Assembly: GCA_964475415.1 (NCBI GenBank)
Contig: CAYYWZ010000023.1
Coordinates: 1 to 51,527, forward strand
Direction of reading: 5' to 3'
DNA: 51,527 bases
DNA from: CALCMJ01 sp964475415
GTDB taxonomy: Bacteria > Bacteroidota > Bacteroidia > Chitinophagales > Saprospiraceae
Positions within the stretch are counted from its first letter, which is position 1. The number at the start of each line of letters is the position of its first letter. Positions 16,423 through 25,532 of this stretch are shown here, in pieces. The translations under genes and the position numbers were made by a program. The notes beneath the pieces are model-generated. The model searched no databases. It saw only the letters and a list, made by a program, of their open reading frames with translations, and was not told where the DNA came from.

Positions 16423-19155
16423 TTGACTAGAATCGTTTATATAGTATGTATTTTTATAATGTGTGTAGTTAATACCACTATTTTCTGTCAAACTAGTCCA
16501 GATTCGCTCCTTATAGATTCATTATACACTAATCAGGATACCATCTTTCCTACTTCCACAGATACAACTATTGTACCTGAAATTGCTGAAAAGAAAAAAA
16601 TTGGCTTTTCTGAAGACTCTTTTGATGCCCCGATAGAATATGGAGCAACAGATAGTATGCGCTTTGACAATTCGAAAAACGAAGTCCACTTATGGGGATC
16701 TGCATTTGTACATTATGAGCAGATGAAATTGACGGCTGGTTACATCATTTTCAATTTTGAATCGGATATAGCAGAAGCTTTTACAACCAGGGATAAGAAT
16801 GGTAGAAGATTAGAACAACCGACGTTCGATGATGGTAGCAAGCAACTTAAGTACAGAGAACTTAAGTATAATTTCAAAACAGAGAAAGGTATCGTTTACG
16901 ATGCGATTACCCAAGAGGGCGAACTCTACCTTCATGGTGCTAGGACAAAGTATATTTCTAAAGGTGTAGATTCTACCTTACAAGAGGAAAAGATCCTATA
17001 TAATAAAAACGCGCTGATCACTAGTTGTAATCATGAGCATCCTCATTTCGGGATCCGTACTTCTAAGCTCAAGGTAGTACCTGATAAGATAGCGGTTGTA
17101 GGTCCTGCCCAATTAGAAATAGCTGGAATACCGACACCTGTAGTCTTGCCTTTTGGGTTTTTTCCCCTAGCAGAAGGAGAATCATCAGGTTTTCTATTTC
17201 CTAATGATTACGAATATTCTGAAAGCCTAGGATTTGGCTTCAGGGGGATGGGATGGTATTTCCCTATTAGCGATTATATGGATCTTACGCTTAGAACTGA
17301 TTTCTACACTAGGGGAACCTGGGGACTTAATCTTACGAGTGCTTATAAGAAAAGATATAAATATAATGGATCTGTCAATCTTTCTTTCAATGACAATAGA
17401 ACAGAAAACCTTACGGATGGATCCTATGATTCTAATAAGAGTTTCCGAATAGCCTTAAGACATAATCAAGATGCCAAGGCTCATCCATACAGATCTATCG
17501 GGGGAACTATAAATTTTGAAAAAAATAATTACTCTAGGACGGTTAACAATGATGCTAACTCTGCAACTAGAAATGTTATTAGGTCTAACTTTAATTTTAC
17601 ACACAGTATGCCTAATACACCTTTTAATTTTACCGCTGGTCTGAGTCACTCTCAGAATACAAATACAAATGAGGTGGATCTTACATTGCCAGATATCACC
17701 TTAGCTATGAGGACAATCTATCCATTCAAGAACAAGAATAGAGGAGGGAATGAAGAAAAATGGTTTGAAAATATTTCGTTTAGATATGATACCCAGCTAC
17801 AGAATTTTGTTGCCAGTACAGACTCGACTATTTTTACGAATGCTGTTTTTGATGATCTGAGAACAGGGATGAATCATAATATGTCTACAGCAATGAGTTT
17901 TCGTGCGCTCAAGCACTTTAGTGTAAGCCCATCTATTTCCTATAACGAAAAGTGGTTTACGAGGAGAGAAACAAGAGAATATTTTTCCGAAAATGATTCT
18001 ATTGCAGAAGGTTTTGAAAATGCTTTTAATACGTTCAGAACCTACAATGTGGGTATATCTGCGACGACACAGGTTTTTGGAACTATGTTGTTCAATCGGG
18101 GAAAGATAAAGGGTATACGTCATACCCTTAAGCCTAGGTTCGGATTTAATTTTACGCCAGAAACTAGAGATAGATACATACAAGTTCTACAAGCTGGCGA
18201 GGATGATCCTATAGAATATTCACCATTTCCTAATCAGCCTTTTAGTACGAGTTTAGGTAATAAGGCGATGAATTTTAACTATGGGTTTGGTAATAATTTG
18301 GAAGTTAAATACTTTTCTAAAAAGGATTCTACAGATAAGATATTTAAGGTATTCGATAGGTTAGATGTTTCTGGTTCTCACAACTTTATTGCAGACTCTC
18401 TTAAGTGGAGTACCGTAGGGCTTAGCGCTAGTTCTAGACTCTTTAAGAATATTACAACAATAACAGTAAGGATGACTTTTGATCCGTATATGGAAAATGA
18501 ATCGGGCAGAAGAATTAATACTCCAGTATTAAGTGAGCAAGGAAAATTATTACGAACAGATTTCGGATCTTTCAAACTGACCAATAGGATGGCCTTCTCA
18601 AAGATAAGAGATTTATTTCTTAAGAAACACGATGATCATACAAAGGGCGGGGGTAGAGGTAGCGACTCTAGGGATAGACCAAGTGGAGATAGAAATGATA
18701 TAGATGCTTATATTCCAAATGATAGTTCCTCAGATATAGTTCAAAATCGAAATTTTTCCGATCAAGAAGAAGGTGAGTTAGGTCCAGACCGACAGCCAGC
18801 ATTTACAAGCCTATTTGACAAGCTTAATATTGTACATGATTTCGAATGGAGATATGCTACCCAAGGAGAACAGGATTCCAGCTTTGTTTTTAACCATTCT
18901 ATTAGTATGTCTGGAACGATAAACTTAACGGAAAACTGGACGATTGCTGTAGGAAATATAGGCTATGATTTTGTCAATAAAGGATTAAACTATCCTAGGT
19001 TCACCTTTAGAAGAAAATTACACTGTTGGAACATGGATTTTTCTTGGACACCAAATAGAGATACTTATTCATTTTTCATAGGAGTATCAGGAGGAGCCTT
19101 TAACTTCCTCAAGTATAATTACGGTCAGAATAATATTGATGGCTTGTTCAGGTGA
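16423..19155 (+). CDS. lptD: LPS-assembly outer-membrane protein LptD (Bacteroidota type)
   Basis: This 910-residue protein is the outer-membrane translocon that inserts lipopolysaccharide into the outer leaflet. Signal peptide residues 1-23 (VYIVCIFIMCVVNTTIFCQ) are followed by an OstA-like periplasmic domain of about 65-215 (VHLWGSAFVHYEQMKLTAG, IVYDAITQEGELYLHGARTK). A long C-terminal barrel follows (LPFGFFPLAEGESSGFLFP near 245, ending near residue 905). The start is the TTG at 16423; the next ATG (16459) would cut the signal peptide. A Ser/Arg/Asp-rich insert sits near 740-785 in a barrel loop. Divergent from the amidase gene with only 66 nt between, so the two promoters must overlap. 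Confidence 0.93.
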   Translation: MTRIVYIVCIFIMCVVNTTIFCQTSPDSLLIDSLYTNQDTIFPTSTDTTIVPEIAEKKKIGFSEDSFDAPIEYGATDSMRFDNSKNEVHLWGSAFVHYEQMKLTAGYIIFNFESDIAEAFTTRDKNGRRLEQPTFDDGSKQLKYRELKYNFKTEKGIVYDAITQEGELYLHGARTKYISKGVDSTLQEEKILYNKNALITSCNHEHPHFGIRTSKLKVVPDKIAVVGPAQLEIAGIPTPVVLPFGFFPLAEGESSGFLFPNDYEYSESLGFGFRGMGWYFPISDYMDLTLRTDFYTRGTWGLNLTSAYKKRYKYNGSVNLSFNDNRTENLTDGSYDSNKSFRIALRHNQDAKAHPYRSIGGTINFEKNNYSRTVNNDANSATRNVIRSNFNFTHSMPNTPFNFTAGLSHSQNTNTNEVDLTLPDITLAMRTIYPFKNKNRGGNEEKWFENISFRYDTQLQNFVASTDSTIFTNAVFDDLRTGMNHNMSTAMSFRALKHFSVSPSISYNEKWFTRRETREYFSENDSIAEGFENAFNTFRTYNVGISATTQVFGTMLFNRGKIKGIRHTLKPRFGFNFTPETRDRYIQVLQAGEDDPIEYSPFPNQPFSTSLGNKAMNFNYGFGNNLEVKYFSKKDSTDKIFKVFDRLDVSGSHNFIADSLKWSTVGLSASSRLFKNITTITVRMTFDPYMENESGRRINTPVLSEQGKLLRTDFGSFKLTNRMAFSKIRDLFLKKHDDHTKGGGRGSDSRDRPSGDRNDIDAYIPNDSSSDIVQNRNFSDQEEGELGPDRQPAFTSLFDKLNIVHDFEWRYATQGEQDSSFVFNHSISMSGTINLTENWTIAVGNIGYDFVNKGLNYPRFTFRRKLHCWNMDFSWTPNRDTYSFFIGVSGGAFNFLKYNYGQNNIDGLFR

Positions 19156-19385
19156 TCAGTAAACTCTAATCAAGATAGGTATAGGGAAACCTGAGCATAT
19201 CAAAACCAATAAAAGTTTAGTAACACGCGCTGATATATTGATCAGAAATTTGTCGCATTTCTTTTGATATATTTATATATCTTATTGTTACATTTTATTG
19301 TTTGTTCACAGAAGGACTGGGGAATTAGAAGTAGATAAATTAAGTTAATAGTGATTTGATTTCGCTTAAGATCCTTTAAAAGTAT

Positions 19386-20801
19386 TTATCTTTTTATTTG
19401 ATTTTTTAAATTTTGAACCCAGGTTAAGAAATCGATTTCTATAAAGTGATAATATGTTTCATTATCGTTTTTCATTTTAGTTGATTCTTCTATGTGTTCG
19501 TCTAATTTAGAAGGGTTTTTTTGAATTTTTTTCATAATTTTTGCTAATGCCATAAGCCCATCTGGAATATTTTTATTTCTATACAACGCATCTTGAAAAC
19601 TATCTACTAAAGAATTATTTTCTAATGTAAAATGTACGTATATACTACATAAGTAATAATAAGGAAGAGAGTATTTTTCAATATCTGAAAGCCTCCAATC
19701 GGATAGAATCTCGCCTGCCAGTTGGATTTCATTAGATGAAATTAATATGTTAGCAAAAGATAAATTAATAGAATCTATTTGAGTTTGGTTTAGTTGTTTA
19801 CGATGAGTAGTCATAAATTTTTTATACGATTCTTTTAACTCATCTAACTTAGAAAAATCAGAATTTACGGAATACCATTTTAATTTAAGATACAGTTCGC
19901 AGAATTTTTTGACAATATAATCTTTATCTTTCACTTCATAATTTTCAAGTTTTTTCATCATAGATTGATAAATACTCTCATCTTTAAAGATTATTGCGGT
20001 AAATATTATATTATTTAGGGCTTTACTAAACTCACTACCTAATATATTCTTATTCATCTCTATCAATGCTATTCGTTTGTGACAATATTCTAGGGATTTA
20101 TTTCCGTCTCTTTCAAAAAGTGATTTAAGGCCATTACAAAAAAATAAGTAGTCTTTAGCTTTTACGGATAAATCTTTTTCAGGGATATTTAAGAGATCTA
20201 GATTTGAAGTAAATATTTTTTCTAAAGTATGCCTAGGTACATACATTGGTAGCTCATATTGTAATTCAATAAATTTATACTTCAAGTATTTCAATTTGGA
20301 TATTAGATCTAACTGTTGAGAGTAGTAAAATCTTTCTTGAAGTAATAACTCTATATGAGAAAAATATAAAGAATCAAATGAGTCATAACTAATTTTTTCT
20401 TCTAGATTGCTGATAATAACAAGGATCGAAAATTTTTCTAAGCTTAGCGCTTTCGCTTTTAATTTTTTTAATTTTTTTAATGCTTGCTTATAAAGGCCTT
20501 TGCTTTTTAGTTCAGTACAGAAGATGAGTTCAGATGTTAATTTTTCAGTTTCGCCTTCATAGAATAATGATTTTATAGATATCGCCCTTAATAAACGAGA
20601 GTATAAATTATGAGATTCATAATTTAAGTTTTGGATACTGATATTTTTTATTTTTATTTTTAATTTTTTAGAATCAGTAGTACTATTTATTATTTTATAT
20701 AGTTTGTAAAAAGATTTTGATTTATTTTTCGCCTCCAATTTAGTAAACATTGACTTCTCCGCTGAAGTCATATTCTTTATAAGTTTACTAACATTTTCCA
20801 T
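19386..20801 (-). CDS. Helical-repeat protein of unknown function
   Basis: This 471-residue protein is predicted almost entirely alpha-helical, and rich in Lys, Leu and Ser, with no signal peptide. The opening MENVSKLIKNMTSAEKSMFTK and KSFYKLYKIINST match a recurrent pattern in large Bacteroidota unknowns that carry TPR-like solenoids. Later pairs such as KGLYKQALKKLKKLKAKALS and EYCHKRIALIEMNKN look like degenerate TPR motifs. The role is unknown; a scaffold or regulator is plausible. It is more AT-rich than its neighbours. A -7 element lies about 90 nt upstream. It may pair functionally with the secreted small protein upstream at 21060-21383, but a terminator separates the two. Confidence 0.75.
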   Translation of the reverse strand: MENVSKLIKNMTSAEKSMFTKLEAKNKSKSFYKLYKIINSTTDSKKLKIKIKNISIQNLNYESHNLYSRLLRAISIKSLFYEGETEKLTSELIFCTELKSKGLYKQALKKLKKLKAKALSLEKFSILVIISNLEEKISYDSFDSLYFSHIELLLQERFYYSQQLDLISKLKYLKYKFIELQYELPMYVPRHTLEKIFTSNLDLLNIPEKDLSVKAKDYLFFCNGLKSLFERDGNKSLEYCHKRIALIEMNKNILGSEFSKALNNIIFTAIIFKDESIYQSMMKKLENYEVKDKDYIVKKFCELYLKLKWYSVNSDFSKLDELKESYKKFMTTHRKQLNQTQIDSINLSFANILISSNEIQLAGEILSDWRLSDIEKYSLPYYYLCSIYVHFTLENNSLVDSFQDALYRNKNIPDGLMALAKIMKKIQKNPSKLDEHIEESTKMKNDNETYYHFIEIDFLTWVQNLKNQIKR

Positions 20802-20891
20802 AGTATTGCGTAAAATAATTATTAGTGATATCTAAGGATTTTTTAGTCAATAAAACGAATCTATACTTATACGTCTTATCTTTTTTATTTA

Positions 20892-20899
20892 CAAAAGTA
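20892..20899 (-). promoter_or_regulatory. TAnnTTTG -7 element for the helical-repeat gene
   Basis: The minus strand reads TACTTTTG about 91 nt upstream of the ATG at 20801. It matches the consensus exactly but lies in very AT-rich DNA. Confidence 0.4.
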
Positions 20900-20983
20900 A
20901 ATATCGAAATTTTATTTAAAATCTATTTAGTATATATGGTTTTTTAGAAGCTTATTTTAATTTATCTTCCCGAGAATTATATA

Positions 20984-21020
20984 TAAGAAAAAGACTGTCC
21001 TTATATTAAAAGAACAGCCT
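20984..21020 (-). terminator. Intrinsic terminator of the Asp/Asn-rich secreted protein gene
   Basis: On the minus strand, AGGCTGTTCTT pairs with AAGGACAGTCT (11 bp with two G-T pairs), followed by TTTTTCTT. It lies about 40 nt past the stop codon at 21060. Confidence 0.75.
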
Positions 21021-21059
21021 TTCTCAGCGGGTGTTAATTCTAATATATCTTCTTAATAA

Positions 21060-21383
21060 TTAGCAACCGAAGAATGCTGCTGCCCAAGAAGGAAGGAAAT
21101 CACAAATGTTGAATGGTTCATCATCATCATCATTATCATTATCATTATCATTTCCACCACCATTACTGCTACTACAGCTGATAGAAACAGATGGATTATC
21201 ACAATCGATTTGATCAATTACGTTTCCGTTACTAGAAACTGTAATAACTCCAGCAGATGCAGATACAGAAAGACTAGTCGCATCGTAAGTAAATGTTCCA
21301 CAATCAGTTGTAAGTGTACATGCAGCAGATGCACTACCTATAAACACAAAAGCTACCATTAAGGTTAAAACAAAATTTTTCAT
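21060..21383 (-). CDS. Small secreted Cys- and Asp/Asn-rich protein
   Basis: This 107-residue protein has a clear Sec signal peptide (MKNFVLTLMVAFVFIGSASA, cleaved before ACTLT). The mature part has a short beta-rich Ser/Thr region with Cys residues (CTLTTDCGTF, DQIDCDNPSVSISC), then a low-complexity tract of Gly, Asn and Asp near 75-90. It ends in a hydrophobic FNICDFLPSWAAAFFGC. Six Cys residues could form disulphides, and the Asp/Asn tract could bind calcium. No T9SS domain is present. The tract is encoded by alternating GAT/AAT triplets, prone to slippage. The gene is monocistronic with its own terminator. The function is unknown; a secreted peptide or structural role is possible. Confidence 0.75.
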   Translation of the reverse strand: MKNFVLTLMVAFVFIGSASAACTLTTDCGTFTYDATSLSVSASAGVITVSSNGNVIDQIDCDNPSVSISCSSSNGGGNDNDNDNDDDDEPFNICDFLPSWAAAFFGC

Positions 21384-21689
21384 AATAATTATTTATTTAG
21401 TTATTGTAATTAAAGCACAAGGATAAATGAAAGATTCTTATTTTAAAATATTACATTTTTAATGTATTTGCTTTTTAATGTATTAATTTTAGCTGTAAAG
21501 TATTGTAATACAGTTAGTTATGAGATTAAATAATTTGTATTTGAATTAGAATTTCATGCCTGTTTATTTAATGGCTATAAGACTGGGACAGTTTGTTGGA
21601 GGTTTGTAAGGATGGTTTTTAGCGTCGTACTTTTCTGCGCTGGATCAATTTGGTTACTTTGGAAAAATAGATTATTATCCAGATGGAAT

Positions 21690-22096
21690 GATCAAAGTAT
21701 ACAGATACCAAAACATTGACAAGTTAAGTTTAGAAGCGAAGTAGACAATAACTAATGCAAGATTGTGCAACATTGGATATAGTGATATTGGCAGGAGTGG
21801 TGAGTAAACATCGCCTACATATACAAATTGAATATCTACCGAAACATTCAATAAGTTACTTAAAGAAAAAATTGTAAGGAACAAGAAGTCGGTTACTATA
21901 ATGGAATTCACTCATGTAAGAAAGAGATATTGGGGACAGCGATATTGGGAAAGGCATATGAAGTATGTAGTAGTGGAAATATAACTGAATACACAATAAC
22001 AAGAATATCTCGAGTAACATAGAATAACAAGAATATCTTGAGTAACATAGAAAGTCAAATGATATAAATCCAGATAATTTTATGCTCAAAGAATAA
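21690..22096 (+). pseudogene. Decayed IS200/IS605-family transposase (TnpA)
   Basis: Fragments in all three plus frames line up, in order, with an IS200-type Y1 HUH transposase. An early piece resembles KVYRYQ. Then comes LMQDCATLDIVILAGVVSKH followed by RLHIQIEYLPKHSISYL, next MEFTHVRKRYWGQRYWERHM, then SSGNITEYTI, and the C-terminal PDNFMLKE before TAA (22094-22096). At least three frameshifts and several stops are needed. The catalytic HUH motif has become R-L-H (codons CGC CTA CAT), so activity is lost whatever the frameshifts. A 28-bp tandem duplication lies near the end. The rest of the 21384-22471 gap holds only this element and AT-rich filler. Confidence 0.8.
21995..22050 (+). repeat. 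28-bp tandem duplication inside the TnpA remnant
   Basis: Two adjacent 28-bp units (21995-22022 and 22023-22050) differ at one base (ATCTCGAG versus ATCTTGAG). The length is not a multiple of three, so it adds a frameshift to the dead transposase gene. Confidence 0.9.
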
Positions 22097-22117
22097 AGAT
22101 TTTAGTCCTTGAATTTT

Positions 22118-22154
22118 AAGCCCACCTACTTCTATTAAGTGGTATTTGAGTTAA
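22118..22154 (+). mobile_element. Right-end remnant of an IS200/IS605-type element
   Basis: Just after the TnpA remnant stop, an imperfect hairpin with apex ACTTCTA (22128-22134) is followed by ATTTGAGTTAA (22144-22154). The same apex and the same 11-mer recur at the second remnant (43110-43143), in the same position relative to the TnpA stop. That marks them as ends of one IS family. Confidence 0.65.
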
Positions 22155-22471
22155 GTATTTTTATATCTATAATAAAATTAAATAACCAATTAAATATCAA
22201 GATAAAGGCTTGATAATTAGTTAGATAAGTATTAGATTATGAAATCAAAAAGTTAATTTTTGTTTTTTATAAAATTTATTAATGACTTTCTATCGACATT
22301 TTATAAGTATGTTTAGAAAGATTTAAAATTGTATACAACCGTTCACCGAAAAGATTAAAGTTAGGATCCACGTATTATCTTTTTGTTGCCTTAAATCCAA
22401 ATTTCCATGTTTGATTATCAGGTCATGCTGGATTACTATTTTATTTCTAAATAAACCTAACCACTATAAAT

Positions 22472-25054
22472 ATGAAAAAGTTAAATTTATTACTTTTCGT
22501 TCTTTTAGCTATTGCGGCGTTAGATTCTAACGCCCAATCTAAAGTTGCAGAGATGATTCAAGATCATCAAAATGATTTTATTTCAGCAGATATTTCTAGT
22601 CCATTTTCAATTGTGGAAAATAGAAACGATATAATTGAAGAATCAGTTTTAGATGAGAAGACATTCTTATCATTAGATAATACATTTAATAAATCAGTGT
22701 TAGAAAGAGATGACAAGATTCTCAAGCTAGCCGTACCTATTGGAAATGAAATATTTAATCTGAGCCTTGTACAGGTTAATATATTTTCCGATGGTTTTAA
22801 ACTTTACGAAAGTTCGGATAGATCGACAGCATTATACTATACAAATAGAGCATATTACTGGGGTACTGTAGATGGTGATCCTAATTCACTAGTGGCAATA
22901 AATATTTTTAAAGATGAAATATCTGGATTGATATCTTTAGATAGAAAATCATATACTGTTGGTAAAGTAAAAGATCAAGATTTACATATAATATATGAAG
23001 AGGATAATTTGAATGGATTACCAGTTTATGAATGCCAGACTGAGGATACTGGTTTTGTTGTGAAAGATACTGATACTGATAATGTTGATTTGTCTAGTAT
23101 GGATGCAAATAATTGTGTCAATATGTATTTCGAGGTAGACAATGATCTATATAATACATTTGGATCTACATCGGCAACATTTAATTATGTATCTGGTGCT
23201 TTCAGTCAGGTGGCTATATTGTACGCTAATGAATCGATTAATGTTGTACTTAATGAACTATTTATTTGGAATACTAATGATCCTTATTCTGGAAACTCTA
23301 CAGAAGATTATTTAAATGCGTTTAAAAATAATCTAAATGGTAACTTTAATGGTGATCTTGCTCATCTAGTTGGAATTAATACTGGCGGAGGTATTGCATA
23401 TATTGATGTTCTATGTAACAGTAATTTTGGGTATGGATATAGCAGTATCTTTGATACGTATCAGTCTGTTCCTACATACTCTTGGACTGTATATGTTCTA
23501 ACTCATGAGATTGGTCATAATTTAGGATCACCACATTCTCACAATTGTTCATGGAATGGGAATAATACAGCTATCGATGGATGCGGACCGGCGGCAGGGT
23601 TTTCTGAAGGTTGTGATGCACCTATCCCAAATTCAGGCGGTACAATAATGAGCTATTGTCATCTAAATTCAGTAGGAATAAATTTCAATAATGGGTTTGG
23701 TCCTCAGCCAGGTGATCTTATCCGGAATAGAGTTTTTAATGCTTCATGTTTAACTTCATGTGACGATGATGATGGTTGTCCAAATGTTGGAGCTTCATGT
23801 AACGATGGAGATTCATGTACTGTTGGTGATGAGATAGATGCTGATTGTAATTGTGTAGGAAATTATGTAGATGCAGATAATGATGGTTTCTGTATTGGTG
23901 AAGATAGTAATGATAACGATCCATGCGTCCCTAATAATTCAGGTTGTGATGATGGTGATGGTGGATCTTGTTCACAGGTAACTGTACAGATTAATACAGA
24001 TAATTATCCAGGTGAGACTACATGGCAAATCAAGCAAGGAAATACAGTTCTCTTGTCTGGAGGCCCCTATGGCCAAACTAACACTCTTTACTCAAGTAAT
24101 GTTTGTTTGGAGGCGGGCTGTTATACATTTAATATTTTTGATTCTTATGGAGATGGGATTTGCTGTGGGTATGGAAGTGGTTCTTATGTAGTTTTTGATG
24201 ATAATTATGTATACGCATCTGGTGGTCAGTTTGGCACTTCAGAACAAGTATCTTTCTGTGTTTCTGATTCAGGTGATCCAGGCTGCACTCAGACTGGTGA
24301 TCCTTGTAACGATGGCAATATTTGTACTGTTGGTGAAACATACAATGCTGACTGTAACTGCACAGGTGGTATCTACACTGATTCAGATAATGATGGATTC
24401 TGTGTAGGAAATGACCCTAATGATAATGATCCATGTATTCCAGATGATTCTGGTTGTGGGGGAGGAGGATGTACAGATTTAACTGTACAAATAAATCTAG
24501 ACAACTATCCAGGTGAAACTACATGGCAACTAAAACAAGGAAATAATTTGTTGCTATCAGGTGGTCCATATAGTCAGTCGGGAACAACAGTATCCAGTAG
24601 CATCTGTCTTGATGATGGTTGTTATACATTTACAATTTTTGATTCTTACGGTGATGGAATCTGTTGCGGATATGGTAATGGATCTTTTGCTGTTTTTGCT
24701 GGAAATAATACATATGCTTCTGGAGGGCAGTTTGGATCTTCTGTTACAGCTAATTTCTGCTTTTCAGGAACTGGAGGTACTCCTTCTAGTAATAGTTTGA
24801 ATACGGCTGAGATATCTATTTATCCTAACCCTGTAAGTGCCATAGACGAATTACAGATAGAGGCAGATGTTAACAATGTAATAAATACAGTAGAATTGTA
24901 TAATATGAATGGACAGATCATAAAATCTATAAATTCTGTAGTAGAAAGTAATAAAATGACTGTTTCTTTAGATGGTATGGGAACGGGATCTTATCTAGTA
25001 AGAGTAAAAGCGCTAGATCAAGTAATTACTAAGAAGATTTTAATTATTGAATAA
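22472..25054 (+). CDS. T9SS-exported metzincin metalloprotease
   Basis: This 860-residue secreted protease has a signal peptide (1-21, ALDSNA-Q), a propeptide-like region to about 195 and a reprolysin-like (M12B-type) catalytic domain of about 205-430. The zinc motif is HEIGHNLGSPH with His345, Glu346, His349 and His355, and the Met-turn GTIMSYCH lies near 390-397. Two Cys- and Asp-rich modules follow at about 430-600 and 600-768, repeated with a 167-residue (501-bp) period. Each has a GASCNDG/GDPCNDG knot, a DxDNDGFC calcium-loop-like part and a beta-sandwich (TVQIN to SYGDGICCGYG). The C-terminal type A sorting domain (ISIYPNPVS to ITKKILIIE) targets it to T9SS. Probably a surface or extracellular protease acting on proteins. 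Confidence 0.92.
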   Translation: MKKLNLLLFVLLAIAALDSNAQSKVAEMIQDHQNDFISADISSPFSIVENRNDIIEESVLDEKTFLSLDNTFNKSVLERDDKILKLAVPIGNEIFNLSLVQVNIFSDGFKLYESSDRSTALYYTNRAYYWGTVDGDPNSLVAINIFKDEISGLISLDRKSYTVGKVKDQDLHIIYEEDNLNGLPVYECQTEDTGFVVKDTDTDNVDLSSMDANNCVNMYFEVDNDLYNTFGSTSATFNYVSGAFSQVAILYANESINVVLNELFIWNTNDPYSGNSTEDYLNAFKNNLNGNFNGDLAHLVGINTGGGIAYIDVLCNSNFGYGYSSIFDTYQSVPTYSWTVYVLTHEIGHNLGSPHSHNCSWNGNNTAIDGCGPAAGFSEGCDAPIPNSGGTIMSYCHLNSVGINFNNGFGPQPGDLIRNRVFNASCLTSCDDDDGCPNVGASCNDGDSCTVGDEIDADCNCVGNYVDADNDGFCIGEDSNDNDPCVPNNSGCDDGDGGSCSQVTVQINTDNYPGETTWQIKQGNTVLLSGGPYGQTNTLYSSNVCLEAGCYTFNIFDSYGDGICCGYGSGSYVVFDDNYVYASGGQFGTSEQVSFCVSDSGDPGCTQTGDPCNDGNICTVGETYNADCNCTGGIYTDSDNDGFCVGNDPNDNDPCIPDDSGCGGGGCTDLTVQINLDNYPGETTWQLKQGNNLLLSGGPYSQSGTTVSSSICLDDGCYTFTIFDSYGDGICCGYGNGSFAVFAGNNTYASGGQFGSSVTANFCFSGTGGTPSSNSLNTAEISIYPNPVSAIDELQIEADVNNVINTVELYNMNGQIIKSINSVVESNKMTVSLDGMGTGSYLVRVKALDQVITKKILIIE
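23760..24780 (+). repeat. Two tandem copies of a 501-bp coding module
   Basis: The second half of the metalloprotease gene contains two in-frame copies of a module of about 167 codons. The shared landmark AACTGTACA starts at 23980 and again at 24481. The copies keep nearly every Cys, with clear synonymous and conservative change, so the duplication is old but maintained. Confidence 0.85.
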
Positions 25055-25076
25055 TTATTTCGTGTATAATTATTTT

Positions 25077-25106
25077 GGGTCGCTTTGTAAGAAGCGACCC
25101 TTTTTT
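25077..25106 (+). terminator. Terminator of the metalloprotease gene
   Basis: GGGTCGCTT pairs perfectly with AAGCGACCC over a 6-nt loop and is followed by TTTTTT. It lies 23 nt after the stop codon. Confidence 0.9.
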
Positions 25107-25317
25107 GTTGCACTTTAAGTGTTGGATTGAAACTCTAAACTATTACAAATTGACATATTAGCTGCCTTAAAATATTTTAAAACTAAGTTGTCAATATTCA
25201 AGATTAAATACGTTATCATTGTTATTTACATCGAGTTACTCCATTCTAATAAAAGCTAATCTAAGGGCCTGAGGTAGTGGAGTTATATAGAGCTAATTTT
25301 TTGACTTAATAATTGAA

Positions 25318-25358
25318 TAAGAATCCGAATTTATGATTGCGTTAAATTCAGATTCTTA
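25318..25358 (-). terminator. Hairpin terminator of the former short-chain dehydrogenase gene
   Basis: On the minus strand, TAAGAATCTGAATTTA pairs with TAAATTCGGATTCTTA (one G-T pair) across a 9-nt loop. It lies just after the stop of the SDR stub at 25378. The T-run is weak. Confidence 0.6.
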
Positions 25359-25377
25359 AATTTTACTTTTCGGAAAT

Positions 25378-25470
25378 TTAACTCCTACCTGCCATTACAC
25401 CGCCATCTATATCTATTACCGCTCCCGTAATCCATGAAGAAACAAGATATAAGCAAAGAGTAACAAACTT
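25378..25470 (-). pseudogene. 3' stub of a short-chain dehydrogenase/reductase (SDR)
   Basis: The minus strand encodes about 30 codons ending in TAA (25378-25380) that read LCLYLVSSWITGAVIDIDGG followed by VMAGRS. This is the standard C-terminus of classical SDR enzymes (FabG type), where the strand ending in DGG closes the Rossmann fold. Nothing upstream on this strand resembles the nucleotide-binding GxxxGxG or the YxxxK active site. The body of the gene is therefore gone, possibly removed when the downstream plus-strand gene region was rearranged. The rest of the 25107-25532 gap holds no other recognisable gene. Confidence 0.7.
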
Positions 25471-25532
25471 AATTTTATGATTTTCCTTAAAAACGCTATA
25501 TTCAAGGCTACTAACCATAAAATATAAGAGTG

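Noticed and set aside
21995..22050. CRISPR-like repeats
   Set aside because: Only two adjacent 28-bp units with no spacer, inside a decayed transposase gene; this is a simple tandem duplication.
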